Assembly (NCBI GenBank): GCA_963664935.2
Contig: CAXXSE010000007.1
Coordinates: 1,364,001 to 1,428,000 of the forward strand
Length of the DNA: 64,000 bases
Direction of reading: 5' to 3'
From: G963664935 sp963664935
GTDB lineage: Bacteria; Pseudomonadota; Gammaproteobacteria; Methylococcales; G963664935
The notes beneath the pieces are model-generated. The model made no database searches, was not told the DNA's origin, and worked only from the letters and a program-made list of their open reading frames with translations. Of the stretch, positions 27,868 through 38,112 are shown piece by piece (within the stretch, counting starts at the first letter, position 1; each line of letters opens with the position of its first letter). The translations under genes and the position numbers were made by a program.

Positions 27868-28731
27868 ATGGCTAGTGGGAAAGAAATACGCAGCAAAATT
27901 GGGAGTATTCAAAATACTCAAAAGATCACCAAAGCCATGGAAATGGTTGCGGCGAGTAAGATGCGTAAAACCCAAGATCGAATGCGGGCAACCAGGCCCT
28001 ACGCAAAAAAAATGGCCCAAATCATCAAACATTTGGCCCATGCGAATCCTGAATATCAGCATCCCTATCTGGTAGAGAGAACACCAAAGCGAATCGGGTT
28101 AATCGTGGTCACTTCGGACCGGGGACTTTGCGGTGGATTGAATGCAAACCTGTTTAGAAGAATATTGCCAGAGTTGCAAAAATGGGAATCCGAAGAACTA
28201 GAAATTAATATATGCGCATTGGGTAGTAAAGGGGTGTCTTTTCTTAGTAATATTGGCGCCAACATCGTGGCGCAAACCACTAAGATGGGCGACGCGCCCC
28301 GTGTGGAGGAAATCATTGGTTCGATTAAGGTCATGCTCAAACAGTATGATGACGGGAAAATAGATGCCTTGTATATTGTTCATAATGAGTTTGTGAACAC
28401 CATGACTCAGAATCCGGATCTAGGGAAGTTATTGCCTATCCGCGCGGAGGAAATACAAGAAGAACTTAAAGGTGTTTGGGACTATATTTACGAACCCGAT
28501 GCCAAGGAAGTGCTTGATGGCCTAATGACTCGGTATATAGAATCCATAGTATACCAGTGTGTCGTCGAAAATAACGCTTGTGAACAAGCGGCTCGCATGG
28601 TTGCCATGAAAAGCGCGACGGATAATGCGGGCAAGCTGATCGACGAATTGCAATTAGTGTATAACAAACAAAGACAAGCTGCTATTACGCAAGAGATTTC
28701 TGAAATCGTCGGTGGCGCGGCAGCAGTTTAA
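27868..28731 (+). CDS. atpG: F1Fo ATP synthase subunit gamma
   Basis: The 287-residue rotor shaft has the N-terminal helix SKIGSIQNTQKITKAMEMVA and the C-terminal helix ending VYNKQRQAAITQEISEIVGG. The Rossmann-like middle contains GLIVVTSDRGLCGGLN. It lies 10 bases after atpA. Confidence 0.96.
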   Translation: MASGKEIRSKIGSIQNTQKITKAMEMVAASKMRKTQDRMRATRPYAKKMAQIIKHLAHANPEYQHPYLVERTPKRIGLIVVTSDRGLCGGLNANLFRRILPELQKWESEELEINICALGSKGVSFLSNIGANIVAQTTKMGDAPRVEEIIGSIKVMLKQYDDGKIDALYIVHNEFVNTMTQNPDLGKLLPIRAEEIQEELKGVWDYIYEPDAKEVLDGLMTRYIESIVYQCVVENNACEQAARMVAMKSATDNAGKLIDELQLVYNKQRQAAITQEISEIVGGAAAV

Positions 28732-28782
28732 ATATTTTTATTATCGATAGAATTCTTAAAAGATTAAAAAGAGGAACGAAAT

Positions 28783-30165
28783 ATGAGTTCGGGTAAAATC
28801 GTTCAGATAATTGGCGCCGTGGTTGACGCCGAATTTCCGCGTGAAGAGCTACCTAAAATATATGATGCTCTGGATGTCGAAGGCGGGGAAATCGTACTGG
28901 AAGTTCAGCAACAGTTGGGCGACGGTATTGTAAGGACCATTGCTATGGGTACCACGGACGGACTTCGCAGAGGATTACCGGTGACCAACACAGGATCACC
29001 AATATCCGTTCCGGTGGGAACAAAAACCCTTGGACGAATCATGAATGTTCTAGGTGACCCAATTGATGAGAAAGGTCCGATAGGAGAGAAAGAGCGGTGG
29101 GCGATTCACCGTGAGGCGCCTTCCTATGAAGATCAGGCGGCGACTAATGAGTTGCTCGAAACTGGGATTAAAGTTATCGATCTGATTTGTCCATTCGCTA
29201 AGGGTGGCAAAGTCGGATTGTTCGGAGGAGCTGGCGTTGGTAAAACAGTCAATATGATGGAGTTGATCCGTAATATTGCAATCGAACACAGTGGTTATTC
29301 CGTATTCGCCGGAGTCGGTGAGCGTACCCGTGAAGGCAACGATTTCTACCATGAAATGACCGATAGCAACGTAATTGACAAAGTATCGTTGGTTTATGGT
29401 CAGATGAACGAACCCCCGGGAAATCGGCTTCGTGTTGGATTGACCGGGTTGACCATGGCGGAAGCTTTTCGGGAAGATGGGAACGATGTTTTGTTGTTCA
29501 TAGATAATATCTATCGTTACACCCTCGCGGGCACTGAAGTCTCCGCGCTTTTAGGTCGTATGCCGTCAGCGGTCGGATATCAACCGAACTTAGCTGAAGA
29601 AATGGGTGTTCTTCAAGAAAGGATTACGTCGACTAAAACTGGCTCTATCACTTCAATCCAGGCCGTTTACGTCCCTGCTGATGATTTAACCGACCCCTCC
29701 CCCGCAACAACCTTCGCCCACTTGGATGCAACCGTGGTTCTTTCCCGACAGATCGCTGAACTCGGAATTTATCCCGCGGTCGATCCCTTAGATTCGACCA
29801 GTCGTCAGCTTGACCCCCTTGTGATTGGCCAAGACCATTACGATACGACCCGTGCGGTTCAAAGCACTTTGCAACGCTATAAGGAATTGCGGGATATTAT
29901 CGCGATCCTTGGGATGGATGAGTTATCGGAAGAAGACAAGCTTGCCGTATCCAGAGCCCGCAAAATCCAACGATTCCTTTCACAACCATTTTTTGTCGCC
30001 GAAGTATTTACCGGTTCACCAGGAAAGTATGTGTCGTTAAGGGATACTATCGCAGGATTTAAAGGTATAGTCGAAGGCGAATACGATGCGCTTCCCGAAC
30101 AGGCCTTTTATATGGTGGGCACGATCGAAGAAGCAGTTGAAAAAGCGGAATCGGCTTCCGCTTAA
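28783..30165 (+). CDS. atpD: F1Fo ATP synthase subunit beta
   Basis: The 460-residue catalytic subunit has Walker A (GGAGVGKTV), the catalytic Glu in GERTREGNDFYHEM, Walker B (DVLLFIDNIYRYT) and the DELSEEDK stretch matching the beta DELSEED loop. It starts after an AGAGGA ribosome site. Confidence 0.97.
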   Translation: MSSGKIVQIIGAVVDAEFPREELPKIYDALDVEGGEIVLEVQQQLGDGIVRTIAMGTTDGLRRGLPVTNTGSPISVPVGTKTLGRIMNVLGDPIDEKGPIGEKERWAIHREAPSYEDQAATNELLETGIKVIDLICPFAKGGKVGLFGGAGVGKTVNMMELIRNIAIEHSGYSVFAGVGERTREGNDFYHEMTDSNVIDKVSLVYGQMNEPPGNRLRVGLTGLTMAEAFREDGNDVLLFIDNIYRYTLAGTEVSALLGRMPSAVGYQPNLAEEMGVLQERITSTKTGSITSIQAVYVPADDLTDPSPATTFAHLDATVVLSRQIAELGIYPAVDPLDSTSRQLDPLVIGQDHYDTTRAVQSTLQRYKELRDIIAILGMDELSEEDKLAVSRARKIQRFLSQPFFVAEVFTGSPGKYVSLRDTIAGFKGIVEGEYDALPEQAFYMVGTIEEAVEKAESASA

Positions 30166-30183
30166 CCGTCACGTAATATTATT

Positions 30184-30606
30184 ATGACCATGACAATTCA
30201 TGTTGACATCGTGAGCGCGGAAGAGGAAATCTATTCCGGCCTGGCTGAAATGCTCTTTGCGCCTGCCCATCTTGGTGAAGTAGGGATCGCCCCGAGGCAT
30301 GCTCCATTTATCACTCGATTGACCCCGGGTGAGGTGCGAGTAAAAGTAAATGAAAAAGAGGAACTGCCATTTTACATTTCCGGTGGAATACTGGAAGTTC
30401 AACCTCACCTTGCGACTATCCTCGCGGATACTATTATTCGCGCGAAGGACATTGATGAAGCTGCCGCACTGGAAGCCAAACAACGCGCGGAAGAAGCATT
30501 GGCCGATAAATCGGGTAAGATCGACTACGCTAAAGCGCAGGCGGAAATGGCCCAGGCGGTAACGCAATTGAGAGCTTTGAATCGATTAATGAAGCGAAGG
30601 TCATGA
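30184..30606 (+). CDS. atpC: F1Fo ATP synthase subunit epsilon
   Basis: This 140-residue protein has the N-terminal beta-sandwich (TIHVDIVSAEEEIYSG, PRHAPFITRLTPGEVRV) and a C-terminal two-helix domain that can inhibit hydrolysis. It is the last atp gene and is followed by a terminator. Confidence 0.94.
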   Translation: MTMTIHVDIVSAEEEIYSGLAEMLFAPAHLGEVGIAPRHAPFITRLTPGEVRVKVNEKEELPFYISGGILEVQPHLATILADTIIRAKDIDEAAALEAKQRAEEALADKSGKIDYAKAQAEMAQAVTQLRALNRLMKRRS

Positions 30607-30666
30607 GGAACTTTCCAAGATTGGGAATGTAAGCGCCTAAAGAATCATCGTAGTCATTAAAATTTC

Positions 30667-30718
30667 AAAAAGCCCGGGGGATTGTGGACCAATACTGGTC
30701 CATACCATCGGGCTTTTT
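30667..30718 (+). terminator. rho-independent terminator after atpC
   Basis: AAAAAGCCCG (30667-30676) pairs with CGGGCTTTTT (30709-30718), with an inner helix TGGACCA/TGGTCCA (30685-30702), and a run of six T ends the structure. The A-run on the left makes it potentially bidirectional. Confidence 0.85.
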
Positions 30719-30786
30719 TGTTTGTAGCCGAATGTGGTCTAAGCTTTATATAGATATTCCTTCGAGAAAGTACAAAGAAACAATTC

Positions 30787-32157
30787 ATGCCGCTCCAAAC
30801 AATAATATTAGCAGCGGGCCAAGGCACAAGAATGCGGTCCGATATACCAAAGGTATTGCATAAAATTGGTGGTAGACCACTCTTGACCCATGTTTATGAT
30901 CTCGCCCAAAAATTTAGCGATTGTGAAATAACAATCGTTTACGGATTTGGCGGAAATCGAGTTCGTTCTGAGCTTGCGGAATTTAAAGCAACGTGGGTTG
31001 AACAAACCGAGCAACTGGGCACCGGACACGCTGTAATGCAGGCTACTCCAGTGCTTGGCGATGAAGATACCGTATTGATTTTGTATGGTGATGTTCCATT
31101 GCTGGCGGAATCAACCGTGGTTCGTTTGTTGAAATGCGCCAACCAAAACAGTCTTGCATTATTGACGGTAAATCTCGATGACCCAAGCGGATATGGTCGA
31201 ATAGTCCGTGACCGAAACGGTCAAGTTCAAATGATAGTGGAAGAAAAAGATACCGACGATGATCAGAAAAGGATCAAAGAAGGAAATACCGGAATTCTCG
31301 CGACTAACGCCGGGAATTTAAAACGTTGGCTATCAAAATTGAACAATAACAATGCTCAGCAAGAATATTATCTGACCGATGTCATAGCAATGGCAGTTTC
31401 TGAAGGCATTCCCATCAGTACGACTCAACCTGATACGGTCGACGAAGTGCTAGGGATTAACAATAAAATTCAACTCGCCCATCTGGAACGGGCGTATCAG
31501 ATTAACAATGCAAATAGGTTAATGGAACTCGGGGTGACGTTCGCGGATCCCCATCGATTTGATTTGAGAGGATCGGTTAGAGAAGTCGGTCAAGACGTCG
31601 AAATTGACGTCAACGTTGTGTTGGAGGGTGAGATTCGGATCGGTAACCGTGTCAAAATCGGTCCTAATACAACCATTAAAGATACGAAAATATTGGATGA
31701 TGCCGAAATCTTGCCAAATTGTGTTATAGAAGAGGCTTATATTGGTAAGCAATGTCGAATTGGTCCCTTCGCCAGGATACGGCCCGACGTTAAGCTGGCT
31801 GAGAACGTTCGGATAGGAAATTTCGTCGAGATAAAAAAATCGGAGCTCGGAAAACGCTCTAAAATTAATCATTTAAGCTACGTTGGCGATAGTTTAATTG
31901 GTGCGGACGTAAATATTGGCGCTGGGACGATCACCTGTAATTATGACGGCGCCAATAAATACCAAACCATCATCGAAGATGGCGCCTTTATTGGCTCCGA
32001 TACTCAATTAGTGGCGCCCGTGACGGTTTCTAAGAATTCGACCATAGGTGCGGGTTCGACTATTACAAAAAATACCCCTGCTGATGCGTTAACGCTAAGC
32101 CGCTCGAATCAAATTTCTATAAAAAATTGGCAACGTCCAGTTAAGAAGAGGAGCTAA
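30787..32157 (+). CDS. glmU: bifunctional GlcNAc-1-P uridylyltransferase / GlcN-1-P acetyltransferase
   Basis: The 456-residue enzyme makes UDP-GlcNAc for peptidoglycan and LPS. The N-terminal pyrophosphorylase has LAAGQGTRMRSDIPKVLH. The C-terminal left-handed beta-helix shows hexapeptide repeats and NIGAGTITCNYDG with catalytic acetyltransferase residues. It is followed after 3 bases by glmS, the enzyme that supplies GlcN-6-P. Confidence 0.96.
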   Translation: MPLQTIILAAGQGTRMRSDIPKVLHKIGGRPLLTHVYDLAQKFSDCEITIVYGFGGNRVRSELAEFKATWVEQTEQLGTGHAVMQATPVLGDEDTVLILYGDVPLLAESTVVRLLKCANQNSLALLTVNLDDPSGYGRIVRDRNGQVQMIVEEKDTDDDQKRIKEGNTGILATNAGNLKRWLSKLNNNNAQQEYYLTDVIAMAVSEGIPISTTQPDTVDEVLGINNKIQLAHLERAYQINNANRLMELGVTFADPHRFDLRGSVREVGQDVEIDVNVVLEGEIRIGNRVKIGPNTTIKDTKILDDAEILPNCVIEEAYIGKQCRIGPFARIRPDVKLAENVRIGNFVEIKKSELGKRSKINHLSYVGDSLIGADVNIGAGTITCNYDGANKYQTIIEDGAFIGSDTQLVAPVTVSKNSTIGAGSTITKNTPADALTLSRSNQISIKNWQRPVKKRS

Positions 32158-32160
32158 TTT

Positions 32161-33993
32161 ATGTGTGGAATCGTTGGTGCAATCGCTTATCGCAACGTCA
32201 CCCCTATTTTACTGGAAGGTTTAAAACGACTCGAATATCGAGGGTACGACTCAGCTGGTGTAGCTGTGTTGAATACGTCCGGAGGGTTGAGCCGCGCCCG
32301 GCGGAAAGGAAAAATAATAAATCTTGAAGCGTTCCTTGATACGTCGCCACTCGTTGGGACCGTTGGCATTGCTCACACTCGATGGGCTACGCACGGGATA
32401 CCATCAGAACAAAATGCCCATCCCCATGTGTGTCGCGATTCCGTTGCGGTCGTACATAATGGCATTATTGAAAACCACGAAGAGCTAAGAGTTCAGTTAA
32501 CGGCTAAAGGCTATACATTTTCTTCAGAAACCGATACGGAAGTTATCGTCAACCAACTCCACGAATTTTCGGAAACAGGGTTATCCATACTCGATGCGGT
32601 TCGCGAAACCTGTAAATTATTGGATGGCGCTTATGCTCTGGGAGTTGTGAGTATAACCGATCCCCATCGAATGATTGCAGCGAGAAAGGGAAGCCCGTTG
32701 GTTATTGGAATAGGTGAAAATGAAAATTTCATCGGTTCCGATGTTTTCGCCTTGGTGGGTGAAACCAATCGCTTTATGTTTCTAGAAGAGGGCGATATCG
32801 CCGAGCTTACCACCGATTCCATTCGGGTTTTCGATATTACCGGCGAGCCGGTTTCAAGGCCGGTTAGCGAGACAAAAATCGCCGCGGATACCGTGGAACG
32901 GGGCGATTACCGCCATTACATGCAGAAAGAGATATTCGAACAACCCGACGCCATAAGAAAAACGATTGCCGATCGTATTAGCGCGACTAAAGTACTGGAC
33001 GCTGCTTTCGGCCCGGCAGCCTCAAAAACTTTCGAACACATTCAAGCCGTTCAAATTATCGCTTGTGGCACCAGCTATCATGCGGGATTGGTGGCGAAAT
33101 ACTGGATGGAATCCATTGCCAACCTTCCATGCAACATCGAAGTCGCCAGTGAATTTCGCTACAGAAAGACGGTTGTATCCCCTAATTCTCTATTCGTCAC
33201 TATTTCCCAATCCGGTGAAACGGCGGATACTTTGGCCGCCCTCCGAGTCGCGAAGAAATTAGGATATTCCCACACGCTTGCCATTTGTAATGTTCCGGAA
33301 AGCTCAATTGTTCGAGAATCTGAATCGGTTCTGATGACACGGGCGGGTCCGGAGATTGGCGTCGCATCCACTAAGGCCTTTACCACCCAACTTGTGGCTC
33401 TTTTGTTGCTAGTCGTAGCGTTGGGTCGGAAAAATGGTCTTTCAGAAGATGCCGAGGCAAAAATCGTCGCTGAATTGCGGGGATTGCCCGAAGAAATCGA
33501 AGATGTTCTTAAATTAGACAAAGAAATCGAAATCTGGGCCGAAGAATTCGGCAATAAGCACCACACCCTTTATTTAGGGCGTGGAGAACATTATCCGGTT
33601 GCGATGGAAGGCGCCCTAAAGCTCAAGGAGATTTCCTACATCCATGCCGAGGCCTATCCCGCCGGTGAGCTTAAACATGGTCCTTTAGCGTTAATAGACG
33701 ACGAAATGCCTGTTGTATCGGTAGCTCCAAACAACGAATTACTGGAAAAGCTGAAATCGAACCTGCAGGAAGTACACGCCAGGGGCGGTGAACTATACGT
33801 GTTCGCTGACGTTCACGCTGCATTGGATAACGTCCCAGGCGTAAAGCTATTGCGGGTCGCGGAAACCAATGAAGTGGTGGCGCCAATTGTTTATACGATC
33901 CCATTACAGCTTTTGGCCTATCACGTCGCTTTGATCAAAGGAACGGACGTAGATCAACCTCGGAATTTGGCTAAATCGGTAACCGTAGAGTAA
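32161..33993 (+). CDS. glmS: glutamine-fructose-6-phosphate aminotransferase (isomerizing)
   Basis: The 610-residue enzyme has the catalytic Cys directly after the initiator Met (MCGIVGAIA), the glutaminase domain with HTRWATHGIP, two SIS domains (CGTSYHAGLVAKYW, SQSGETADTLAALR) and the conserved C-terminus PRNLAKSVTVE. It forms an operon with glmU and converges on hslU with only 7 bases between them. Confidence 0.97.
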   Translation: MCGIVGAIAYRNVTPILLEGLKRLEYRGYDSAGVAVLNTSGGLSRARRKGKIINLEAFLDTSPLVGTVGIAHTRWATHGIPSEQNAHPHVCRDSVAVVHNGIIENHEELRVQLTAKGYTFSSETDTEVIVNQLHEFSETGLSILDAVRETCKLLDGAYALGVVSITDPHRMIAARKGSPLVIGIGENENFIGSDVFALVGETNRFMFLEEGDIAELTTDSIRVFDITGEPVSRPVSETKIAADTVERGDYRHYMQKEIFEQPDAIRKTIADRISATKVLDAAFGPAASKTFEHIQAVQIIACGTSYHAGLVAKYWMESIANLPCNIEVASEFRYRKTVVSPNSLFVTISQSGETADTLAALRVAKKLGYSHTLAICNVPESSIVRESESVLMTRAGPEIGVASTKAFTTQLVALLLLVVALGRKNGLSEDAEAKIVAELRGLPEEIEDVLKLDKEIEIWAEEFGNKHHTLYLGRGEHYPVAMEGALKLKEISYIHAEAYPAGELKHGPLALIDDEMPVVSVAPNNELLEKLKSNLQEVHARGGELYVFADVHAALDNVPGVKLLRVAETNEVVAPIVYTIPLQLLAYHVALIKGTDVDQPRNLAKSVTVE

Positions 33994-34000
33994 ATTTGGG

Positions 34001-35320
34001 TTACAAAATATACCGGCTTAAATCTTCGTTTTGAACCAGTTCAGCAAGATGTTCGTCCACGTAGCCTTCGTCGATCACAATGTTTTTGTCAACCATATCC
34101 GCTGCCTCAAAAGAAGCTGACTCCAGAAGCCGCTCCAATACGGTATAAAGCCGCCGGGCGCCAATATTTTCGGTAGACTCGTTGACTTGCCAACCCACTT
34201 CGGCGATCTTCTTTATCCCGGATTCCGTAAATTCAAGCTTGAGTCCTTCCGTCGCCAGGAGCGCCTGATATTGTTCCGTGAGCGATGCATCGGGTTCCGT
34301 CAAAATACGAATGAAATCGCCAACGGAGAGTGCGTCAAGTTCAACGCGTATCGGCAATCGTCCTTGTAATTCCGGGATTAAATCAGACGGTTTAACAAGA
34401 TGAAATGCACCCGACGCAATAAACAGGACATGATCTGTTTTGATCATGCCATATTTAGTGCTCACCGTGCAGCCTTCAACAAGAGGAAGGAGGTCGCGTT
34501 GAACGCCTTCTCGGGAAACATCGGCCCCCCCATACTCCGATCGTTTACAGACCTTATCGATTTCGTCTAAAAAAACAATGCCATTCTGTTCAACCGATTC
34601 AACCGCTCGTAGCTTGATATCGTCCTCGTTGACCAATTTGCTGGCTTCTTCCTCCTGGAGTACCTTTAACGCGTCTTTGATCCGTAGCTTCCGTGTGCGA
34701 GTTCGTCCGGAACTGAGATTCTGAAACATTCCTTGGAGCTGGTTTGTCATTTCTTCCATGCCGGGAGGCGCCATAATTTCCACCCCGACCGGGGAGGCGC
34801 TAATTTCTATTTCAACCTCTTTTTCATCGAGATCGCCCTCACGTAATTTTTTGCGGAATTTTTGCCGGGTTGTTGATTGCGCTTCCGTATCGGTCGTGTT
34901 GGTTGCACGGGGTATCAGTATGTCCAGGATAGTGTCCTCCGCCGCATCTTCAGCAAGATGAGTCACCTTTTCCAATTCCAATTCACGGGTATTCTTGACA
35001 GCCATGTCCACAAGATCGCGGACAATCGATTCGACATCGCGGCCGACATAACCCACTTCGGTAAATTTTGTTGCTTCTACTTTGATAAAAGGAGCATTTG
35101 CCAATTTTGCGAGTCGACGGGCTATTTCTGTTTTGCCTACCCCGGTTGGGCCAATCATCAAGATATTTTTTGGCGAAATTTCTTCACGCAGGGATTCTTC
35201 TACCTGCATACGACGCCATCGATCCCGTAACGCAATAGCAACAGCTCGCTTGGCGTCGGTTTGCCCTATAATATGTTTATCTAATTCCTGAACAATTTGT
35301 TTTGGAGTCATTTGAGTCAT
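34001..35320 (-). CDS. hslU: HslU ATPase subunit of the HslVU protease
   Basis: The 439-residue AAA+ unfoldase has Walker A (GPTGVGKTE), Walker B (GIVFLDEID), an intermediate domain, and ends in SRYIL, the C-terminal tail that docks into HslV. The start (ATG 35320) overlaps the hslV stop by 4 bases. Confidence 0.97.
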   Translation of the reverse strand: MTQMTPKQIVQELDKHIIGQTDAKRAVAIALRDRWRRMQVEESLREEISPKNILMIGPTGVGKTEIARRLAKLANAPFIKVEATKFTEVGYVGRDVESIVRDLVDMAVKNTRELELEKVTHLAEDAAEDTILDILIPRATNTTDTEAQSTTRQKFRKKLREGDLDEKEVEIEISASPVGVEIMAPPGMEEMTNQLQGMFQNLSSGRTRTRKLRIKDALKVLQEEEASKLVNEDDIKLRAVESVEQNGIVFLDEIDKVCKRSEYGGADVSREGVQRDLLPLVEGCTVSTKYGMIKTDHVLFIASGAFHLVKPSDLIPELQGRLPIRVELDALSVGDFIRILTEPDASLTEQYQALLATEGLKLEFTESGIKKIAEVGWQVNESTENIGARRLYTVLERLLESASFEAADMVDKNIVIDEGYVDEHLAELVQNEDLSRYIL

Positions 35321-35877
35321 GGTTTTTGGCTGTCCTTTTCAGAATCCAGCTGTTCTAATACAATATTGTGGTTGGTGTAAATGCAGATGTCGCCGGCAAT
35401 ATTTAACGCTTTTTCGACGATATCGCTCGCACCTAGATCAGTGTTCTCCAGCAAAGCACGGGCTGCTGACTGCGCAAAGGGTCCGCCGGAACCGATAGCG
35501 ATGAGGTCGTCCTCCGGTTCAATAACGTCTCCGGTTCCTGAGATTATCAGCGAAGATTTGCTGTCAGCAATTGCCAACAGCGCTTCAAGGCGTCTAAGCG
35601 CCCGGTCGGTTCGCCAATCTTTCGCCAGCTCTACCGCCGCCCTAACCAATTGACCCCGATGCTTTTCAAGTTTGCCTTCAAAATGCTCAAATAGAGTGAA
35701 GGCATCCGCTGTTGCACCCGCAAATCCGGCAATCACCCGATCATGATAGAGTCTTCTGACTTTCCGCGCATTACCTTTCATCACGGTATTTCCTAATGAG
35801 ACCTGGCCGTCTCCGCCGATAACCACTTTATCTCCACGGCGCACGGATACAATCGTTGTACCTCTAAATGATTCCAT
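35317..35877 (-). CDS. hslV: HslV peptidase subunit
   Basis: This 186-residue Ntn-hydrolase starts MESFRGTTIVSVRRGDKV. The Thr of TTIVSV becomes the N-terminal nucleophile after processing. VIGGDGQVSLGNTVMK and the later segments match the family. I see no convincing heat-shock promoter in the 130 bases before it. Confidence 0.95.
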   Translation of the reverse strand: MESFRGTTIVSVRRGDKVVIGGDGQVSLGNTVMKGNARKVRRLYHDRVIAGFAGATADAFTLFEHFEGKLEKHRGQLVRAAVELAKDWRTDRALRRLEALLAIADSKSSLIISGTGDVIEPEDDLIAIGSGGPFAQSAARALLENTDLGASDIVEKALNIAGDICIYTNHNIVLEQLDSEKDSQKP

Positions 35878-36005
35878 TACTCCTATTCCAAATTGGATTA
35901 AAAACCTAATTTTACACGATTTGGGGTTTTATGAGTTCAGTATTTGGTTTTGGTTCAGCTTAATATGTTAATCTTGACAAACTATTGGTTTTTAGGAGGT
36001 GATTG

Positions 36006-36644
36006 ATGGAAAATCTCAATGAAATTGTCCAAACCATCGCATTGACCATGGGGGTTGCGTGGGCGAGTGGAATCAATCTTTACGCGACGTTGTTGGTGCT
36101 TGGTTTTTTTGCTAATACCGGTGATGTCGTTTTGCCTCCCGATCTCGAAATAGTGGCGAATCCACTGGTCATGACGGCTGCTGGATTAATGTACTGCGTT
36201 GAATTTTTCGCGGACAAAATACCTGGGGTCGATACCGGGTGGGATGCTATTCATACCTTTGTACGTATTCCAGCGGGTGCATTGTTGGCCGCTGGAGCGG
36301 TAGGCGAGGTTGGGCCCGCGGTTCAAGTTGCGGCGGCACTTGTTGGCGGTGGATTGGCAACGCTGACCCATGCGGGCAAAGCGGGGTCCCGGGTTATGAT
36401 TAATAGTTCTCCGGAGCCATTTACCAATTGGGCGGCGTCCATTACCGAAGACATTGTGGTGGTTGCGGGTGTTTGGACATCAATAACCCACCCCGCGCTT
36501 TTCATTATCGTCTTAGTCATTTTTATCGTTTTCATGGCGTGGTTGTTGCCGAAGATTTGGAGTGGCATTAAAAAGGTTTTCAGGTTTTTGGGTGAACTGT
36601 TTAAAGGCAAACAAGAATCCCATAAGTTAAAGCATTTGGGTTAA
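36006..36644 (+). CDS. DUF4126-type membrane protein
   Basis: The 212-residue protein has several hydrophobic helices (AWASGINLYATLLVLGFF, GALLAAGAVGEVGPAVQVAAAL, ITHPALFIIVLVIFIVFMAW) and the N-terminal signature of DUF4126 proteins (G-V-x-W-A-S-G-I-N-L-Y). AGGAGGTG lies 5 bases before ATG 36006, which decides this start over a TTG one codon earlier. Function of the family is unknown. The metalloprotease gene follows closely. Confidence 0.75.
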   Translation: MENLNEIVQTIALTMGVAWASGINLYATLLVLGFFANTGDVVLPPDLEIVANPLVMTAAGLMYCVEFFADKIPGVDTGWDAIHTFVRIPAGALLAAGAVGEVGPAVQVAAALVGGGLATLTHAGKAGSRVMINSSPEPFTNWAASITEDIVVVAGVWTSITHPALFIIVLVIFIVFMAWLLPKIWSGIKKVFRFLGELFKGKQESHKLKHLG

Positions 36645-36668
36645 TTATATTTGCGAGGATCGACTGCT

Positions 36669-37469
36669 ATGAACTTTTCCACGGCACTGGTGTTATTTGC
36701 GGTTTTATTATTCCAAGGTTGCGCGACCTCGCCCCTAGGGCGTAGCCAATTGACCTTAATGCCCGATTACGAGATGAATCAAATGGGATTACAGGCATTC
36801 GACAAAATGAAAAAGGAAAAACCCATCGAGAAAAATTCGGTGACCAATCGCTACGTTCATTGTGTCGCCGATGCGATTACTCGCGAAGTCGGGGGTGAGT
36901 GGGAGGTTGTCGTGTTTAAGGACGAGACCCCCAATGCCTTTGCCCTGCCGAGCGGCAAGATTGGAGTCCATACCGGGCTGCTAAAAGTGGCGGAGAATCA
37001 AGATCAGCTGGCCGCCGTGATCGGACACGAAATCGGTCATGTCCAGGCCCAACATAGTAACGAACGTGTGTCCCAGAAGATGGCGATCAGTAACGGACTA
37101 AAGATGATTCAAGCTATCTCCGTTCCGGAATCCATCCTTGGACAAAAAGCATTGGGATTGCTTGGTGTTGGTGCGCAGTACGGCATTATCCTCCCTTTCA
37201 GCCGAACCCACGAGGCTGAAGCCGATCAAATCGGATTGGATTTGATGGCCAAAGCGGGTTTTGATCCTGAACAAAGCGTCGACCTTTGGCGGAATATGGA
37301 TCGCGCGGGAAAAGGCGGCCAACCTCCTGAATTCATGTCTACCCATCCTTCACACGAATCCCGTATAAAGGGTTTGAATGATCGTATGACTATTGCAGCG
37401 CCTTTATACCGGCAGGCGCAAGCTTTTGGAAAGCGGCCTAAGTGCGATGCTACGTCCGTGAAAATGTAG
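36669..37469 (+). CDS. M48-family metalloprotease lipoprotein
   Basis: From ATG 36669 the protein of about 266 residues has a lipoprotein signal (VLLFQGCATS) and a peptidase M48 domain with zinc site HEIGHVQAQH and the downstream Glu in RTHEAEADQIGLD. It resembles LoiP/YcaL-like and related BepA-type envelope quality-control proteases, without a TPR part. Lipidation predicts a periplasmic-face location. Intact. Confidence 0.88.
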   Translation: MNFSTALVLFAVLLFQGCATSPLGRSQLTLMPDYEMNQMGLQAFDKMKKEKPIEKNSVTNRYVHCVADAITREVGGEWEVVVFKDETPNAFALPSGKIGVHTGLLKVAENQDQLAAVIGHEIGHVQAQHSNERVSQKMAISNGLKMIQAISVPESILGQKALGLLGVGAQYGIILPFSRTHEAEADQIGLDLMAKAGFDPEQSVDLWRNMDRAGKGGQPPEFMSTHPSHESRIKGLNDRMTIAAPLYRQAQAFGKRPKCDATSVKM

Positions 37470-37489
37470 GATAGGGCGAAACTATCTAA

Positions 37490-37516
37490 GGTGCATGACG
37501 TCTCGGCTTATGCACC
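37490..37516. terminator. hairpin after the metalloprotease gene
   Basis: GGTGCAT (37490-37496) pairs with ATGCACC (37510-37516), with internal bases partly pairing. There is no clear T-run, so it may be a REP-type repeat rather than a terminator. Confidence 0.35.
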
Positions 37517-37617
37517 CTACGCGTTTCCCGTTTGGAATTATCATCAAGAATGATAATATCGCCGCTATTAATTACACGTCTTATGACATGTAGGCCAGTA
37601 AGGGGAGCGGTTATTCT

Positions 37618-38112
37618 TTAGAATGACAGTTGCGACAAAGGCAGAATTAATTGTCTTGGGATTGATCCGAAAGATACGAAGCCATGATGACGGTAAAAAG
37701 ATTCCGCCTGATCGTTTTTAGCATCAACGACCAAAGCAAAAACCGCAATTTCGGAGCGAGCGGATCGCATAAGCGCATCCCACAGTAACCCTCCGCCAAT
37801 ACGGCGACTCTGAAAATCCTTATCTACAGCAAGCCTGCCCAATCTTGCGACCGGTAGAGCCGGATAACGAGGAAGACGCTTTGTCATTTCTTCCGGAATA
37901 TCGGCCAATGGTATATTTGAGGCGGAAAGGGTGTAATAACCCGCAATACAACCAGTTTCGGTTTCCAAAGCGACATAGCAGGCCGTCACACGGCGGCGTA
38001 TATCTTGCCTGACACGCTCGGCGAAATAGCGGTCAAGCGCATCATCGCCAGAGAAAAATTCTTTCCTGTTGTGTTGCGATGTTAAAACTTCGATGTGAAA
38101 TGGGTCTGTCAC
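37618..38112 (-). CDS. GNAT-family toxin of a TacAT-type module
   Basis: The 164-residue N-acetyltransferase has the acetyl-CoA loop RLAVDKDFQSRRIGGGLLWDA and the C-terminal tract AESFYRHHGFVSF. Paired with a DUF1778 antitoxin, GNAT proteins of this size acetylate aminoacyl-tRNA and stop translation (TacT/AtaT type). The start overlaps the antitoxin stop by 4 bases. It looks intact. Confidence 0.88.
   Translation of the reverse strand: MTDPFHIEVLTSQHNRKEFFSGDDALDRYFAERVRQDIRRRVTACYVALETETGCIAGYYTLSASNIPLADIPEEMTKRLPRYPALPVARLGRLAVDKDFQSRRIGGGLLWDALMRSARSEIAVFALVVDAKNDQAESFYRHHGFVSFGSIPRQLILPLSQLSF

Noticed and set aside
35878..36005. Heat-shock (sigma-32) promoter before hslV
   Set aside because: A CCCCAAAT string occurs but no CTTGAA-like partner lies at the right distance.
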